Shown here: positions 26,346 to 36,135 of the stretch, piece after piece
How the letters are laid out: each line of letters opens with the position of its first letter
Numbering within the stretch: position 1 is the stretch's first letter
Origin: Bradyrhizobium sp. DOA9
GTDB taxonomy: Bacteria; Pseudomonadota; Alphaproteobacteria; Rhizobiales; Xanthobacteraceae
Reading direction: 5' to 3'
Length of the DNA: 64,000 bases
Assembly (NCBI RefSeq): GCF_000617845.2
Contig: NZ_DF820425.1
Coordinates: 5,214,741-5,278,740, forward strand
Notes under the pieces: model-generated
What the model was told of the DNA's origin: nothing
The model's input: only the letters and a program-made list of their open reading frames with translations
Databases searched by the model: none
Made by a program: the position numbers and the translations under genes

Positions 26346-27413
26346 TCACTTCGGCGCGATGCCGGCGAAATGCAGCACGCCGGCCACCACGATCACCATC
26401 ACGAGCGACAGCGGCAGGAACACCTTCCAGCCGAGCCGCATCAGTTGATCGTAGCGGTAGCGCGGCACGATCGCCTTCGCCATCGCGAACAGGAAGAACA
26501 TGAAGAACAGTTTCAGCGAGAACCAGATGATCCCCGGCACCCAGTTGAAGGGCGGCAGGTCCACCGGCGGCAGCCAGCCTCCGAGGAACAGGATGGTGGC
26601 CATCGCGCACATCGTGACGATCGCGACATACTCGCCGAGCATGAACAGGAGGTACGGCGTCGAGCCGTACTCGACCATGAAGCCGGCGACGAGCTCGGAT
26701 TCGGCTTCGACGAGGTCGAACGGCGGACGGTTGGTTTCCGCCAGCGCCGAGACGTAGAACACCACGAACATCGGGAACAGCGGCCAGACGTACCAGTTCA
26801 GGATGGTCAGCTGCGGCAGCCCGATCAGGCTGGCGAGTCCGCGGACGTGCTGGGCCTCGACCACGGCCGACAGGTTCAGCGTGCCGGCACAGAGCAGCAC
26901 GGTGATGATGACGAAGCCGATCGAGACTTCGTAGGACACCATCTGCGCGGCCGAGCGCAGCGCCGCCAGGAACGGGTATTTCGAGTTCGACGACCAGCCG
27001 GCCATGATGATGCCGTAGATCGACAGCGACGAGATCGCGAAGATGAAGAGGATGCCGACATTGATGTCGGCGATCACCCAGCCGAGATTGGTCGGGATCA
27101 CCGCCCAGGCCGCGAGCGCCAGCACGCACGACACCAGCGGCGCCAGCAGGAACACGCCCTTGTTGGCGCCGGCCGGGATGATCGGCTCCTTCAGCACGAA
27201 CTTCAGGAGGTCGGCGAAGGATTGCAGCAGGCCCCAGGGGCCGACCACGTTCGGGCCGCGCCGGATCTGCACCGCCGCCCAGATCTTGCGGTCGGCGAGC
27301 AGAATGTAGGCGATCGCCACCAGCAGGACGACGAGCACCAGGACGCTCTGCGCGACCATGATGATCAGCGGCCAGAGAAACCCGGTCCAGAATGCGCTTT
27401 CGAAAAATTCCAT
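26346..27413 (-). CDS. nuoH: NADH-quinone oxidoreductase subunit H
   Basis: The 355-residue subunit has about eight helices and forms the quinone-binding chamber at the base of the peripheral arm. Signatures include RKIWAAVQIRRGPNVVGPWGLLQSFADLLK and ETNRPPFDLVEAESELVAGFMVEY with its conserved acidic residues. It lies between nuoG and nuoI with short gaps, as expected. Confidence 0.96.
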   Translation of the reverse strand: MEFFESAFWTGFLWPLIIMVAQSVLVLVVLLVAIAYILLADRKIWAAVQIRRGPNVVGPWGLLQSFADLLKFVLKEPIIPAGANKGVFLLAPLVSCVLALAAWAVIPTNLGWVIADINVGILFIFAISSLSIYGIIMAGWSSNSKYPFLAALRSAAQMVSYEVSIGFVIITVLLCAGTLNLSAVVEAQHVRGLASLIGLPQLTILNWYVWPLFPMFVVFYVSALAETNRPPFDLVEAESELVAGFMVEYGSTPYLLFMLGEYVAIVTMCAMATILFLGGWLPPVDLPPFNWVPGIIWFSLKLFFMFFLFAMAKAIVPRYRYDQLMRLGWKVFLPLSLVMVIVVAGVLHFAGIAPK

Positions 27414-27423
27414 CAGATCACGC

Positions 27424-29499
27424 TCACTCCGCTGCGGTCAGCATGTGCCCGGAGGCGAGGCGCGAGCATTCCGCCATCACGGCGGACGCACGCGCGATTG
27501 GGTTGGTCAAATAGAAGTCCTCGACCAGGGGCTTGAATGGCGCCTTCTCGGGCGAGCCGCCCTTCCCCGCCAGCTTCTTGACCTGGTCAGGCGAGCCAGC
27601 CTCGATCTGGTCGAGACGGATCAGATGCGGCACGGCCTTGAACACTGCCTGGCGCAGGGCTGGAAGCGAGTCGTAGCCGAGCTTCTTGCCGAGCGCTTCC
27701 GACAGCGCGCGAATGATCGCCCAGTCCTCACGGGCTTCGCCCGGCGGGAACGCGGCGCGGCCCGTCATCTGCACGCGGCCTTCGGTGTTGACGTAGATCG
27801 CGGACTTTTCGGTGTAGGCGGCCGCCGGCAGGATGACGTCGGCGCGGTGCGCGCCGCGATCACCATGGGTGCCGATATAGACGACGAAGGTGCCATCCGG
27901 TGGCTTGATCTCGTCAGCTCCCAGCAGGAACAGCAAGTCGAGCGTGCCGAAGGTCGTCATCTGCGCGGCATTCAGGCCGCCGCCGGTTGCGGCAAAGCCG
28001 ATGTCGAGCGCGCCGACGCGCGAGGCGGTCTCGTGCAGCACGCCAAAACCGTTCCAGCCGTCCTTCACCGCGCCGACATCGAGCGCGAGCTTGGCGGCGG
28101 CTGCGAGAATGGCGGCGCCGTCGTGACGGGCGGCCGCGCCCGCGCCGACCAGGATGATCGGGTGCTTGGCGTTCTTCAGCACGTCCATGAAGGAGTGCTT
28201 GCCGGCCGCGAGCTCGCCCAGCGTCTCGGTGCCTGCGCCGAGATGCTCGTAATCATAGGTGAGGTCGGCCCTGGCACCGATCACGCCGACCTTGAAGCCG
28301 CCGGCGCGCCAGCGCTTGCGGATGCGGGCGTTGAACACGGCCGCCTCCTTGCGCGGGTTCGAGCCGATGATGAGCAGCGCATCGGCCTGCTCGACGCCGG
28401 CGAGCGTCGGGTTGAAGATGTAGGCGCCGCGGCCGAGCGCGGGATCGAAGGCGTCGCCACCCTGCACCGCCAGATTGCTCGAGCCGTACTTGGCGAGCAG
28501 GTCCTTCAGCGCGAACATCTCCTCGACGCCGGCGAGATCGCCGGCGATCGCGCCGATGCGCTTGCCGTCGGTGCGCGCCGCCTTGGCGGCGATCGCGGCG
28601 AAGGCCTCGGTCCAACTCGCCGCGCGCAGCTTGCCGGCCTCGCGGATATAGGGCCGGTCGAGGCGCTGGGTGCGCAGGCCGTCGACCACGTGCCGGGTCT
28701 TGTCCGAGATCCACTCCTCGTTCACGGCCTCGTTGATGCGCGGCAGGATCCGCATCACCTCGCGGCCGCGGGTGTCGACGCGGATCGCGGAGCCGACGCC
28801 GTCCATGACGTCGATCGACTGGGTCTTGCCGAGCTCCCACGGACGCGCCGCAAACGCATAGGGCTTCGAGGTCAGCGCGCCGACCGGGCAGATGTCGACG
28901 AGGTTGCCCTGCAATTCCGACGTCAGCGCGTGCTCGAGATAGGTCGTGATCTCCATGTCCTCGCCGCGGCCGGTGGCACCCATCTCGGGGGCGCCGGCGA
29001 CTTCCGCCGAGAAGCGGACGCAGCGCGTGCACTGGATGCAGCGGTTCATCGAGGTCTTGACCAGCGCGCCGAGATATTTGTCCTCGACCGCGCGCTTGTT
29101 CTCGGCGAAGCGGCTGGTGTCGACACCATAGCCCATCGCCTGGTCCTGCAGGTCGCACTCGCCGCCCTGGTCGCAGATCGGGCAGTCCAGCGGATGGTTG
29201 ATCAGAAGGAATTCCATCACGCCTTCGCGTGCCTTCTTCACCATCGGCGAACGCGTGGAAATCTCCGGCGGCTCGCCCTTGGGACCCGGACGGCAGTCGC
29301 GCACGCCCCAGGCGCAGCTCGCCACCGGCTTCGGGCCGCCCTTCACCTCGACGAGGCACATCCGGCAATTGCCGGCGATCGACAGCCGCTCGTGATAGCA
29401 GAAGCGCGGAATCTCGGCGCCGGCCGCCTCGCACGCCTGAAGCAGCGTGTACTCGGCGGGGACATCGATCTCTTTGCCGTCGATGATGAGCTTGGTCAT
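27424..29499 (-). CDS. nuoG: NADH-quinone oxidoreductase subunit G
   Basis: The 691-residue iron-sulfur subunit starts at MTKLIIDGKEIDVP. The N-terminal 2Fe-2S ferredoxin domain has CYHERLSIAGNCRMCLVEV, then come the His-Cys 4Fe-4S region (LINHPLDCPICDQGGECDLQD) and CIQCTRCVRF. The large C-terminal part is molybdopterin-oxidoreductase-like without the cofactor. Size agrees with alphaproteobacterial and mitochondrial forms (about 690-730) rather than the 900-residue E. coli protein. Confidence 0.95.
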   Translation of the reverse strand: MTKLIIDGKEIDVPAEYTLLQACEAAGAEIPRFCYHERLSIAGNCRMCLVEVKGGPKPVASCAWGVRDCRPGPKGEPPEISTRSPMVKKAREGVMEFLLINHPLDCPICDQGGECDLQDQAMGYGVDTSRFAENKRAVEDKYLGALVKTSMNRCIQCTRCVRFSAEVAGAPEMGATGRGEDMEITTYLEHALTSELQGNLVDICPVGALTSKPYAFAARPWELGKTQSIDVMDGVGSAIRVDTRGREVMRILPRINEAVNEEWISDKTRHVVDGLRTQRLDRPYIREAGKLRAASWTEAFAAIAAKAARTDGKRIGAIAGDLAGVEEMFALKDLLAKYGSSNLAVQGGDAFDPALGRGAYIFNPTLAGVEQADALLIIGSNPRKEAAVFNARIRKRWRAGGFKVGVIGARADLTYDYEHLGAGTETLGELAAGKHSFMDVLKNAKHPIILVGAGAAARHDGAAILAAAAKLALDVGAVKDGWNGFGVLHETASRVGALDIGFAATGGGLNAAQMTTFGTLDLLFLLGADEIKPPDGTFVVYIGTHGDRGAHRADVILPAAAYTEKSAIYVNTEGRVQMTGRAAFPPGEAREDWAIIRALSEALGKKLGYDSLPALRQAVFKAVPHLIRLDQIEAGSPDQVKKLAGKGGSPEKAPFKPLVEDFYLTNPIARASAVMAECSRLASGHMLTAAE

Positions 29500-29504
29500 G
29501 TCTC

Positions 29505-30830
<1,326 letters not shown>

Positions 30831-30845
30831 ATCAGTGCTTTCCGA

Positions 30846-31046
30846 TCAACGAATGGACTGCTTGTAGGCAAGTCCGGCGGCGCAGACGGCGAAGAACAGC
30901 GCCCAGAGCAGACTGGTCTCCTGCGACGCGTTCATGAAGTAACGCTGCAGCAGGAACATGAAGGCAGCCGCGATCGCGGCGTGCATGGCGACGAAGCCCC
31001 ATCTCTTCACGGCCGCGGTCCCTCCGGTTACGAGGAGATCACGCAT
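30846..31046 (-). CDS. Small membrane protein inside the nuo operon, between nuoE and nuoF
   Basis: The 66-residue protein has two hydrophobic segments, about residues 18-34 (FVAMHAAIAAAFMFLLQ) and 46-61 (LLWALFFAVCAAGLAY), with a basic end KQSIR. Its ATG overlaps the nuoE stop as TGATG, so it is translationally coupled and surely expressed with complex I. I do not recognise it as a known Nuo subunit. It could be an accessory or assembly factor or a supernumerary subunit. Confidence 0.75.
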   Translation of the reverse strand: MRDLLVTGGTAAVKRWGFVAMHAAIAAAFMFLLQRYFMNASQETSLLWALFFAVCAAGLAYKQSIR

Positions 31047-31657
31047 CAGGTGACCTCCTTGAGCGTGGTCGGTCCTGATATCGGCGCCGAGAACTGGCGG
31101 CCGTTCTGCGGACCCGGCTTGGGCGGATTGCCCGACGCGAAGCCATCGAGCACCTTGCCGAAGCTTTCCTTGGTCAGGTCCTCATAGGTGTCCTTGCCGA
31201 TCAGCACCATCGGCGCGTTCACGCAGGCGCCCAGGCACTCCACCTCCTCCCAGCTGAAATTGCCGTCCTTGGAGAGATGGAAGGGCTCGTGATGGATGCG
31301 GTGCTCGCAGACGTGAATCAGATCCTCGGCGCCGCGCAGCCGGCATGGCGTGGTGCCACAGACCTGGACGTGGGCCTTCTTGCCGACGGGCGCGAGCTGG
31401 AACATGGTGTAGAAGGTCGCGACCTCCAGCACGCGGATATAGGGCATGTCGAGCATGTCGGCGATGACGCGAATCGCGGCTTCCGACACCCAGCCCTCGT
31501 TCTGCTCCTGCGCGCGCCAGAGAATGGCGATGACGGCGGAGGCCTGGCGGCCGGCTGGATATTTCGCGATCTGCTGCCGGGCGAATGCGAGGTTCTCCTC
31601 CGTGAACGCAAAGCTCGCGGGCTGGACTTCCTTCGGTGCTAATCGGCGAACGGACAT
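31046..31657 (-). CDS. nuoE: NADH-quinone oxidoreductase subunit E (2Fe-2S)
   Basis: The 203-residue thioredoxin-like subunit binds cluster N1a through CGTTPCRLRGAED and ECLGACVNAP (two Cys pairs). FAFTEENLAFARQQIAKYP and VLEVATFYTMFQLAPVGK are family blocks. The C-terminal extension (SGNPPKPGPQNGRQFSAP) is typical of alphaproteobacterial and mitochondrial relatives. It is separated from nuoD by the FkbM methyltransferase gene. Confidence 0.96.
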   Translation of the reverse strand: MSVRRLAPKEVQPASFAFTEENLAFARQQIAKYPAGRQASAVIAILWRAQEQNEGWVSEAAIRVIADMLDMPYIRVLEVATFYTMFQLAPVGKKAHVQVCGTTPCRLRGAEDLIHVCEHRIHHEPFHLSKDGNFSWEEVECLGACVNAPMVLIGKDTYEDLTKESFGKVLDGFASGNPPKPGPQNGRQFSAPISGPTTLKEVT

Positions 31658-31668
31658 AGCTCAATCTC

Positions 31669-32664
31669 TCACTGCATGCGGCGCGCGGACTTGGCATTCA
31701 GGTTTTTGGCATTCAGGTTCTTGGCGTTGAGGGCTTCGATCCTGTCCTGCCAGAATGCGCTTGCGGTGCCGAAAACGTTGTAGCCGACATGGGTCGAGAC
31801 CTTGATGCGGTCGAGGATCGACAGCTCGGTCACGGTCTCCATGCGGTTGCTGCGCGGATCGAACACGATCAGCTTCAGCGGGGTCTGTTCGAGGATGAAG
31901 CGCGACACGGCGTGCGAGCGGTCGCTGCCGTGCTCCTCGCACATGATGACGCTGTCCGCCTGAAGCAATCGTGCCCCGCCCTTGATCGCCTCGATCTCGA
32001 CGCCCTCGACGTCGAGCTTGATCAGGTACTTGCCGCTCGCTGCGATCTTGCCGTCGTCGATGAGGTCGTCGAGCGCAATCACCGGCACCTCCTCGCCGCC
32101 CGCCGAGGGATCGCCGGCGATGCTGAAGGCCTCGTGCTTGGTGCCCGAGAGCCGCGCGGTTCCGCGCGCCGCACCGATCGCGCACTTCATGGTCTCGAAA
32201 CGGTTGCCGTTGACACGGGCGTTGTTGGCGAGCTTCGCATAGTTCTGGCCCGACGGCTCGATCGCGATCGCCTTGTGCGCGCCGAAAGGCTTGCTCGACA
32301 CCAGCACCGACCAGTAGCCGTAATTGGCGCCGCAATCGAGCAGCGTGTAGTCGACGTCGATGGAGTCGGCGAACAGCAGCTCGAGTTCGTCTTCATAGTT
32401 GTACGAGCGGTTGAGCAGCTTGCTCCAATAGCCGTCGCCGTAGGGAAACTCGAACACCGCGTCGGGATTGAGCCTGATCGCGATGTTGCGCTCGGGCAGC
32501 GTCTTGCGCAGCAAATTCGCGCAGGCGATGTAGCCCATATGCGAGAAGTGCGAGGAGATCTTCGATCCCGTCACCAGCGCCAAGGCAGCCGTCCGCTCCC
32601 ACAGGTTGGCCCCTTCAAGGGCCCCCGAGGCGCGGTCAAACTGGATTGGCGTCTGCTGCCCCAT
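31669..32664 (-). CDS. FkbM-family SAM-dependent methyltransferase inserted between nuoD and nuoE
   Basis: The protein has 331 residues. The SAM-binding motif I is LLDCGANYGYWSVLV (residues 108-122), followed by AIEPSGQNYAKLANNARVNG and the FkbM blocks KLDVEGVEIEAIKGGARLL and MCEEHGS. It has no signal peptide or membrane helix. The ATG overlaps the nuoD stop as TGATG, so it is coupled to complex I synthesis. The last ~20 residues contain a tandem repeat of the unit AKNLN. FkbM enzymes usually O-methylate small molecules or sugars. The operon position allows a role in modifying complex I or a quinone-related molecule, but nothing in the sequence proves it. Confidence 0.85.
   Translation of the reverse strand: MGQQTPIQFDRASGALEGANLWERTAALALVTGSKISSHFSHMGYIACANLLRKTLPERNIAIRLNPDAVFEFPYGDGYWSKLLNRSYNYEDELELLFADSIDVDYTLLDCGANYGYWSVLVSSKPFGAHKAIAIEPSGQNYAKLANNARVNGNRFETMKCAIGAARGTARLSGTKHEAFSIAGDPSAGGEEVPVIALDDLIDDGKIAASGKYLIKLDVEGVEIEAIKGGARLLQADSVIMCEEHGSDRSHAVSRFILEQTPLKLIVFDPRSNRMETVTELSILDRIKVSTHVGYNVFGTASAFWQDRIEALNAKNLNAKNLNAKSARRMQ
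31691..31735. repeat. Three tandem 15-base units in the 3' end of the FkbM gene
   Basis: Units TTGGCATTCAGGTTT, TTGGCATTCAGGTTC and TTGGCGTTGAGGGCT follow each other directly. They encode repeats of Leu-Asn-Ala-Lys-Asn near the C-terminus. Being a multiple of three, gain or loss of a unit keeps the frame. Confidence 0.85.
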
Positions 32665-33860
32665 CACCGATCGACCTCTCCGAACACGATGTCGAGCGAG
32701 CCGAGGATCGCCGAGACGTCGGCGAGCAGATGGCCGCGGCAGATGTGGTCCATGGCCTGCAGATGGGCAAAGCCCGGCGCGCGGATCTTGCACTTGTAGG
32801 GCTTGTTGGTGCCGTCGGCGACGAGATAGACGCCGAACTCGCCCTTGGGCGCCTCGACCGCGGCATAGATTTCGCCGGCCGGCACGTGGACGCCCTCGGT
32901 GTAGAGCTTGAAGTGGTGGATCAGCGCTTCCATCGAGCGCTTCATCTCGCCGCGGCGCGGCGGCGCGACCTTGTTGTCTTCGACGACGACGGGGCCCTTG
33001 CCGTCGGGCGCGTTCAGCTTCTGGATGCACTGCTTCATGATGCGCACGGACTGGCGCATCTCTTCCATGCGGATCAGATAGCGGTCGTAGCAGTCGCCGT
33101 TCTTGCCGATCGGAATGTCGAAATCCATCTCGGCGTAGCACTCATAGGGCTGCGACTTGCGCAGGTCCCAGGCCGCGCCCGAGCCGCGCACCATCACGCC
33201 CGAGAAGCCCCACTCCCAGGCTTCCTTCAGCGGCACCACGCCGATGTCGACGTTGCGCTGCTTGAAGATGCGGTTGGCGGTGAGCAGCCGGTCGAGATCG
33301 TCGACCACCTTGAGGAACGGATCGCACCAGGCCTCGATGTCGTCGACCAGCTTCTGCGGCAGGTCCTGGTGCACGCCGCCGATACGGAAATAAGCCGCAT
33401 GCATGCGGCTGCCCGAGGCGCGCTCGTAGAACACCATCAGCTTCTCGCGCTCTTCGAAGCCCCACAGCGGCGGGGTCAGCGCGCCGACGTCCATCGCCTG
33501 CGTGGTGACGTTGAGAAGATGCGAGAGGATACGGCCGATCTCGCAATAGAGCACGCGGATCAGCTGGCCGCGGCGCGGCACCTCGATGCCGAGCAGCCTT
33601 TCGGCGGCGAGGCAGAAGGCGTGCTCCTGGTTCATCGGCGCGACGTAGTCGAGCCGGTCGAAATAGGGGATCGCCTGCAGGTACGTCTTCTGCTCGATCA
33701 GCTTCTCGGTGCCGCGATGAAGCAGGCCGATATGCGGATCGACGCGCTCGACCACCTCGCCGTCGAGTTCGAGCACGAGACGCAACACACCGTGGGCCGC
33801 AGGATGCTGCGGTCCAAAGTTGATGGTGAAGTTGCGGAGATTTTCAGGTTGCTCGTTCAT
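32664..33860 (-). CDS. nuoD: NADH-quinone oxidoreductase subunit D
   Basis: The 398-residue subunit belongs to the 49-kDa family and forms the quinone site with NuoB and NuoH. Signatures are INFGPQHPAAHGVLRLVLELDGE (quinone-site loop), PHIGLLHRGTEKLIE, MNQEHAFCLAAERLLGIEVP and the C-terminal DIVFGEVDR. The gene is separate from nuoC, unlike the fused E. coli form. It overlaps the FkbM gene start. Confidence 0.96.
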   Translation of the reverse strand: MNEQPENLRNFTINFGPQHPAAHGVLRLVLELDGEVVERVDPHIGLLHRGTEKLIEQKTYLQAIPYFDRLDYVAPMNQEHAFCLAAERLLGIEVPRRGQLIRVLYCEIGRILSHLLNVTTQAMDVGALTPPLWGFEEREKLMVFYERASGSRMHAAYFRIGGVHQDLPQKLVDDIEAWCDPFLKVVDDLDRLLTANRIFKQRNVDIGVVPLKEAWEWGFSGVMVRGSGAAWDLRKSQPYECYAEMDFDIPIGKNGDCYDRYLIRMEEMRQSVRIMKQCIQKLNAPDGKGPVVVEDNKVAPPRRGEMKRSMEALIHHFKLYTEGVHVPAGEIYAAVEAPKGEFGVYLVADGTNKPYKCKIRAPGFAHLQAMDHICRGHLLADVSAILGSLDIVFGEVDR

Positions 33861-33862
33861 GA

Positions 33863-34477
33863 TCAGACCTTCGGCCCCGCTTTTTCATCGCCCGGAAGCA
33901 CCGGATAGTCGGCACCTTCCCAAGGAGACAAAAAGTCGAACTTGCGGAATTCCTGGTTGAGCCTGACAGGCTCGTACACCACCCGCTTCTCCTGGTCGTC
34001 GTAGCGGACCTCGACGAAGCCGGTGAGCGGGAAGTCCTTGCGCAGCGGATGGCCTTCGAAACCGTAGTCCGTGAGGATGCGACGCATGTCGGGATGGCCG
34101 ACGAAGAACACGCCGTAGAGGTCGTAGGCTTCGCGCTCGAACCAGTCGGCGCCGGGAAAGATTTCGATCAGCGACGGCACCTGCGTGGTCTCGTCGGCTT
34201 GCGCCTTGAGCCGGATGCGCGCGTTCAGCGTCGGCGACAGGAAATGATAGATCACGTCGAAGCGCTTCTCGCGATCCGGGTAGTCCACCGCCGTGATGTC
34301 GGTGATGTTGACGAAACGGCAGTTCGGGTCATCACGGAGGTACTTGACCACCTCGACAATCCTGGCGGCCTGGACATCCACGGTGAGCTGGTTGAAGGCC
34401 ACCGAGTGACCGGTCGCGGCGCCCGGAAGCGCGCTAACGATCGTCTGCCCCAGGGCGTCGAGCTTGGCGTCGTCCAT
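33863..34477 (-). CDS. nuoC: NADH-quinone oxidoreductase subunit C
   Basis: The 204-residue subunit is of the 30-kDa type. ERFDVIYHFLS-like text (KRFDVIYHFLSPTLNARIRLK), WFEREAYDLYGVFFVGHPDMRRILTDYGFEGHPLRKDFPLTG and VRYDDQEKRVVYEPV are diagnostic. It starts at MDDAKLDALG and stops 2 bases before nuoD. Confidence 0.96.
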   Translation of the reverse strand: MDDAKLDALGQTIVSALPGAATGHSVAFNQLTVDVQAARIVEVVKYLRDDPNCRFVNITDITAVDYPDREKRFDVIYHFLSPTLNARIRLKAQADETTQVPSLIEIFPGADWFEREAYDLYGVFFVGHPDMRRILTDYGFEGHPLRKDFPLTGFVEVRYDDQEKRVVYEPVRLNQEFRKFDFLSPWEGADYPVLPGDEKAGPKV

Positions 34478-34488
34478 GACGTAAAACC

Positions 34489-35079
34489 TTAGCGTTCGAT
34501 GGTGCCGGTGCGCCGGATCTTCTTCTGCAGCAGCAGCACGCCGTAGAGCAGCGCTTCCGCCGTAGGCGGGCAGCCCGGCACGTAGATGTCGATCGGCACG
34601 ATGCGGTCGCAACCGCGCACGACCGAGTAGGAATAGTGATAATAGCCGCCGCCATTGGCGCAGGAGCCCATCGAGATGACGTAGCGCGGCTCGGGCATCT
34701 GGTCGTAGACCTTGCGCAGCGCCGGCGCCATCTTGTTGGTCAGCGTTCCCGCCACGATCATCACGTCGGACTGGCGCGGCGAGGCACGCGGAGCGAAGCC
34801 GAAGCGCTCGACGTCGTAGCGCGGCATCGAGACCTGCATCATCTCGACCGCGCAGCAGGCGAGACCGAAGGTCATCCACATCAGGGAGCCGGTGCGGGCC
34901 CAGGTGATGAGGTCGTCGGTCGCGGCCACGAAGAAGCCCTTGTCGGACAGCTCGGAATTGACCTCGAGGAAGAACGGATCATTGGCCCCGACCGGCTTGC
35001 CGGTCGACGGGTCCAGGATGCCCTTCGGGGCCGGTGCGATCAACGGACCTGCGGACTGCGTAGCCGGGTTCAATCCCAT
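34489..35079 (-). CDS. nuoB: NADH-quinone oxidoreductase subunit B (cluster N2)
   Basis: The 196-residue subunit holds 4Fe-4S cluster N2. The ligand motifs are GLACCAVEMM (two adjacent Cys), SMGSCANGGGYY and YVPGCPPTAEALLYG. The start chosen at 35079 gives MGLNPATQSAGP and overlaps the nuoA stop by 10 bases; an ATG 7 codons earlier (35100) would overlap by 31 bases and is less likely. Confidence 0.95.
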   Translation of the reverse strand: MGLNPATQSAGPLIAPAPKGILDPSTGKPVGANDPFFLEVNSELSDKGFFVAATDDLITWARTGSLMWMTFGLACCAVEMMQVSMPRYDVERFGFAPRASPRQSDVMIVAGTLTNKMAPALRKVYDQMPEPRYVISMGSCANGGGYYHYSYSVVRGCDRIVPIDIYVPGCPPTAEALLYGVLLLQKKIRRTGTIER

Positions 35080-35435
35080 TCGAGGGCCCCTTTCTTCCAT
35101 TCATAGGCGAACCCGACCGTCAGCACGGCGAGGAACACCACCATGGACCAGAAGCCGGTCGCGCCAAGCTTGCCGAACGCCACCGCCCAGGGAAACAGAA
35201 ACGCCACCTCGAGATCGAAGATGATGAAGAGGATGGCGACGAGATAGAAGCGGACGTCGAACTTCATGCGGGCGTCGTCGAAGGCGTTGAAGCCGCACTC
35301 GTAGGCCGACAGCTTTTCGGGATCCGGCTGCTGGAACGCCACGATGAACGGCGCGATCAGCAGCACGAGGCCGATGAGGCCCGCTACCCCTATGAAGACG
35401 ACGAGTGGAAGATAGTTCTGCAGAATGCCGCTCAT
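35070..35435 (-). CDS. nuoA: NADH-quinone oxidoreductase subunit A
   Basis: The 121-residue, three-helix subunit has KLSAYECGFNAFDDARMKFDVRFYLVAILFIIFDLEVAFLFPWA, the family core with its conserved Cys and acidic residues, split here across one long loop and helix 2. The start MSGILQNYLPL has AAGGG about 9 bases upstream. It is the promoter-proximal gene of the nuo series. Confidence 0.96.
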   Translation of the reverse strand: MSGILQNYLPLVVFIGVAGLIGLVLLIAPFIVAFQQPDPEKLSAYECGFNAFDDARMKFDVRFYLVAILFIIFDLEVAFLFPWAVAFGKLGATGFWSMVVFLAVLTVGFAYEWKKGALEWD

Positions 35436-36135
35436 TGGCGAGCCCTTTTTCCCGCAGCCTCGGGACAGCCACGGATTCGTCCGATTTGGAATTATTCTGA
35501 GCCTTAGCGCAGTGCACCAATGGGCGCAAGACACGCTCTTTTCAGGCCCTTTGCCGCCCCCAGAGCGGTGAAAATCCCGGAATCACCCCGCGGCTGGTAT
35601 GGAGCAGATCGCCATGGCCAGCAAGGGCTGCCACGGTCTCGCAGGTCAGCCGTTCGGAGACTGCGGCGCTCGGTCCGAGCCAGCTATTTGCTGCGCGCTG
35701 ACCGTCCAAAATCCTCGGGTTTTGCTGCAGCAGCGCACTCAGCCCCGGCAATCGCCGCCGCAGGGGCACCCCCCGCCGTTCCGGCGACATGTTCTGCCGA
35801 TGGTCCCTCCAAGCCGGCCCGGCCGGGAAGCCAACGATGGGGCCGCCGCATCGGGTGCGGGAAAGACACGTTTCCACAGCCGCGAGTGATCAGAACAGCC
35901 ATGCATCACGACGGGACCGCTCGTCTGACGAATGCGCCGGCGGTCGGCTTGAAGCCGGCCGCGAGCGCGGCGGCTGCGGCGACGTGCTGGTCGCGCGCGC
36001 CGCGCTCGGATGAGCTTCGGGCCGGGGGGCTTGGCCCGCGAGCTCATCGTGACGGCAGATCAGCGGCCGTCCGGGCGAACCCGAACGAACATCACGATCA
36101 GTTGCTCCAAGCCCCGGGGTCTTCCGGCCCCGCCC
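35436..36135. other. Gene-less 700-base region between nuoA and the TonB receptor
   Basis: No frame here has a believable start, ribosome site and codon pattern on either strand. The 90 bases next to nuoA should carry the nuo promoter (AT-rich GAATAATTCC lies about 55 bases upstream of the ATG on the minus strand), but no box is clear enough to annotate. Near 36009-36048 there is a strong hairpin downstream of the receptor gene. The rest shows no structure I can name. Confidence 0.6.
36009..36048 (-). terminator. Strong stem-loop downstream of the TonB receptor gene
   Basis: GATGAGCT at 36009 pairs with AGCTCATC at 36041-36048, and CGGGCC pairs with GGCCCG further in. It lies about 90 bases past the receptor stop. 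No T-run follows in the minus direction, so it may stabilise the mRNA end rather than terminate by itself. Confidence 0.5.
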
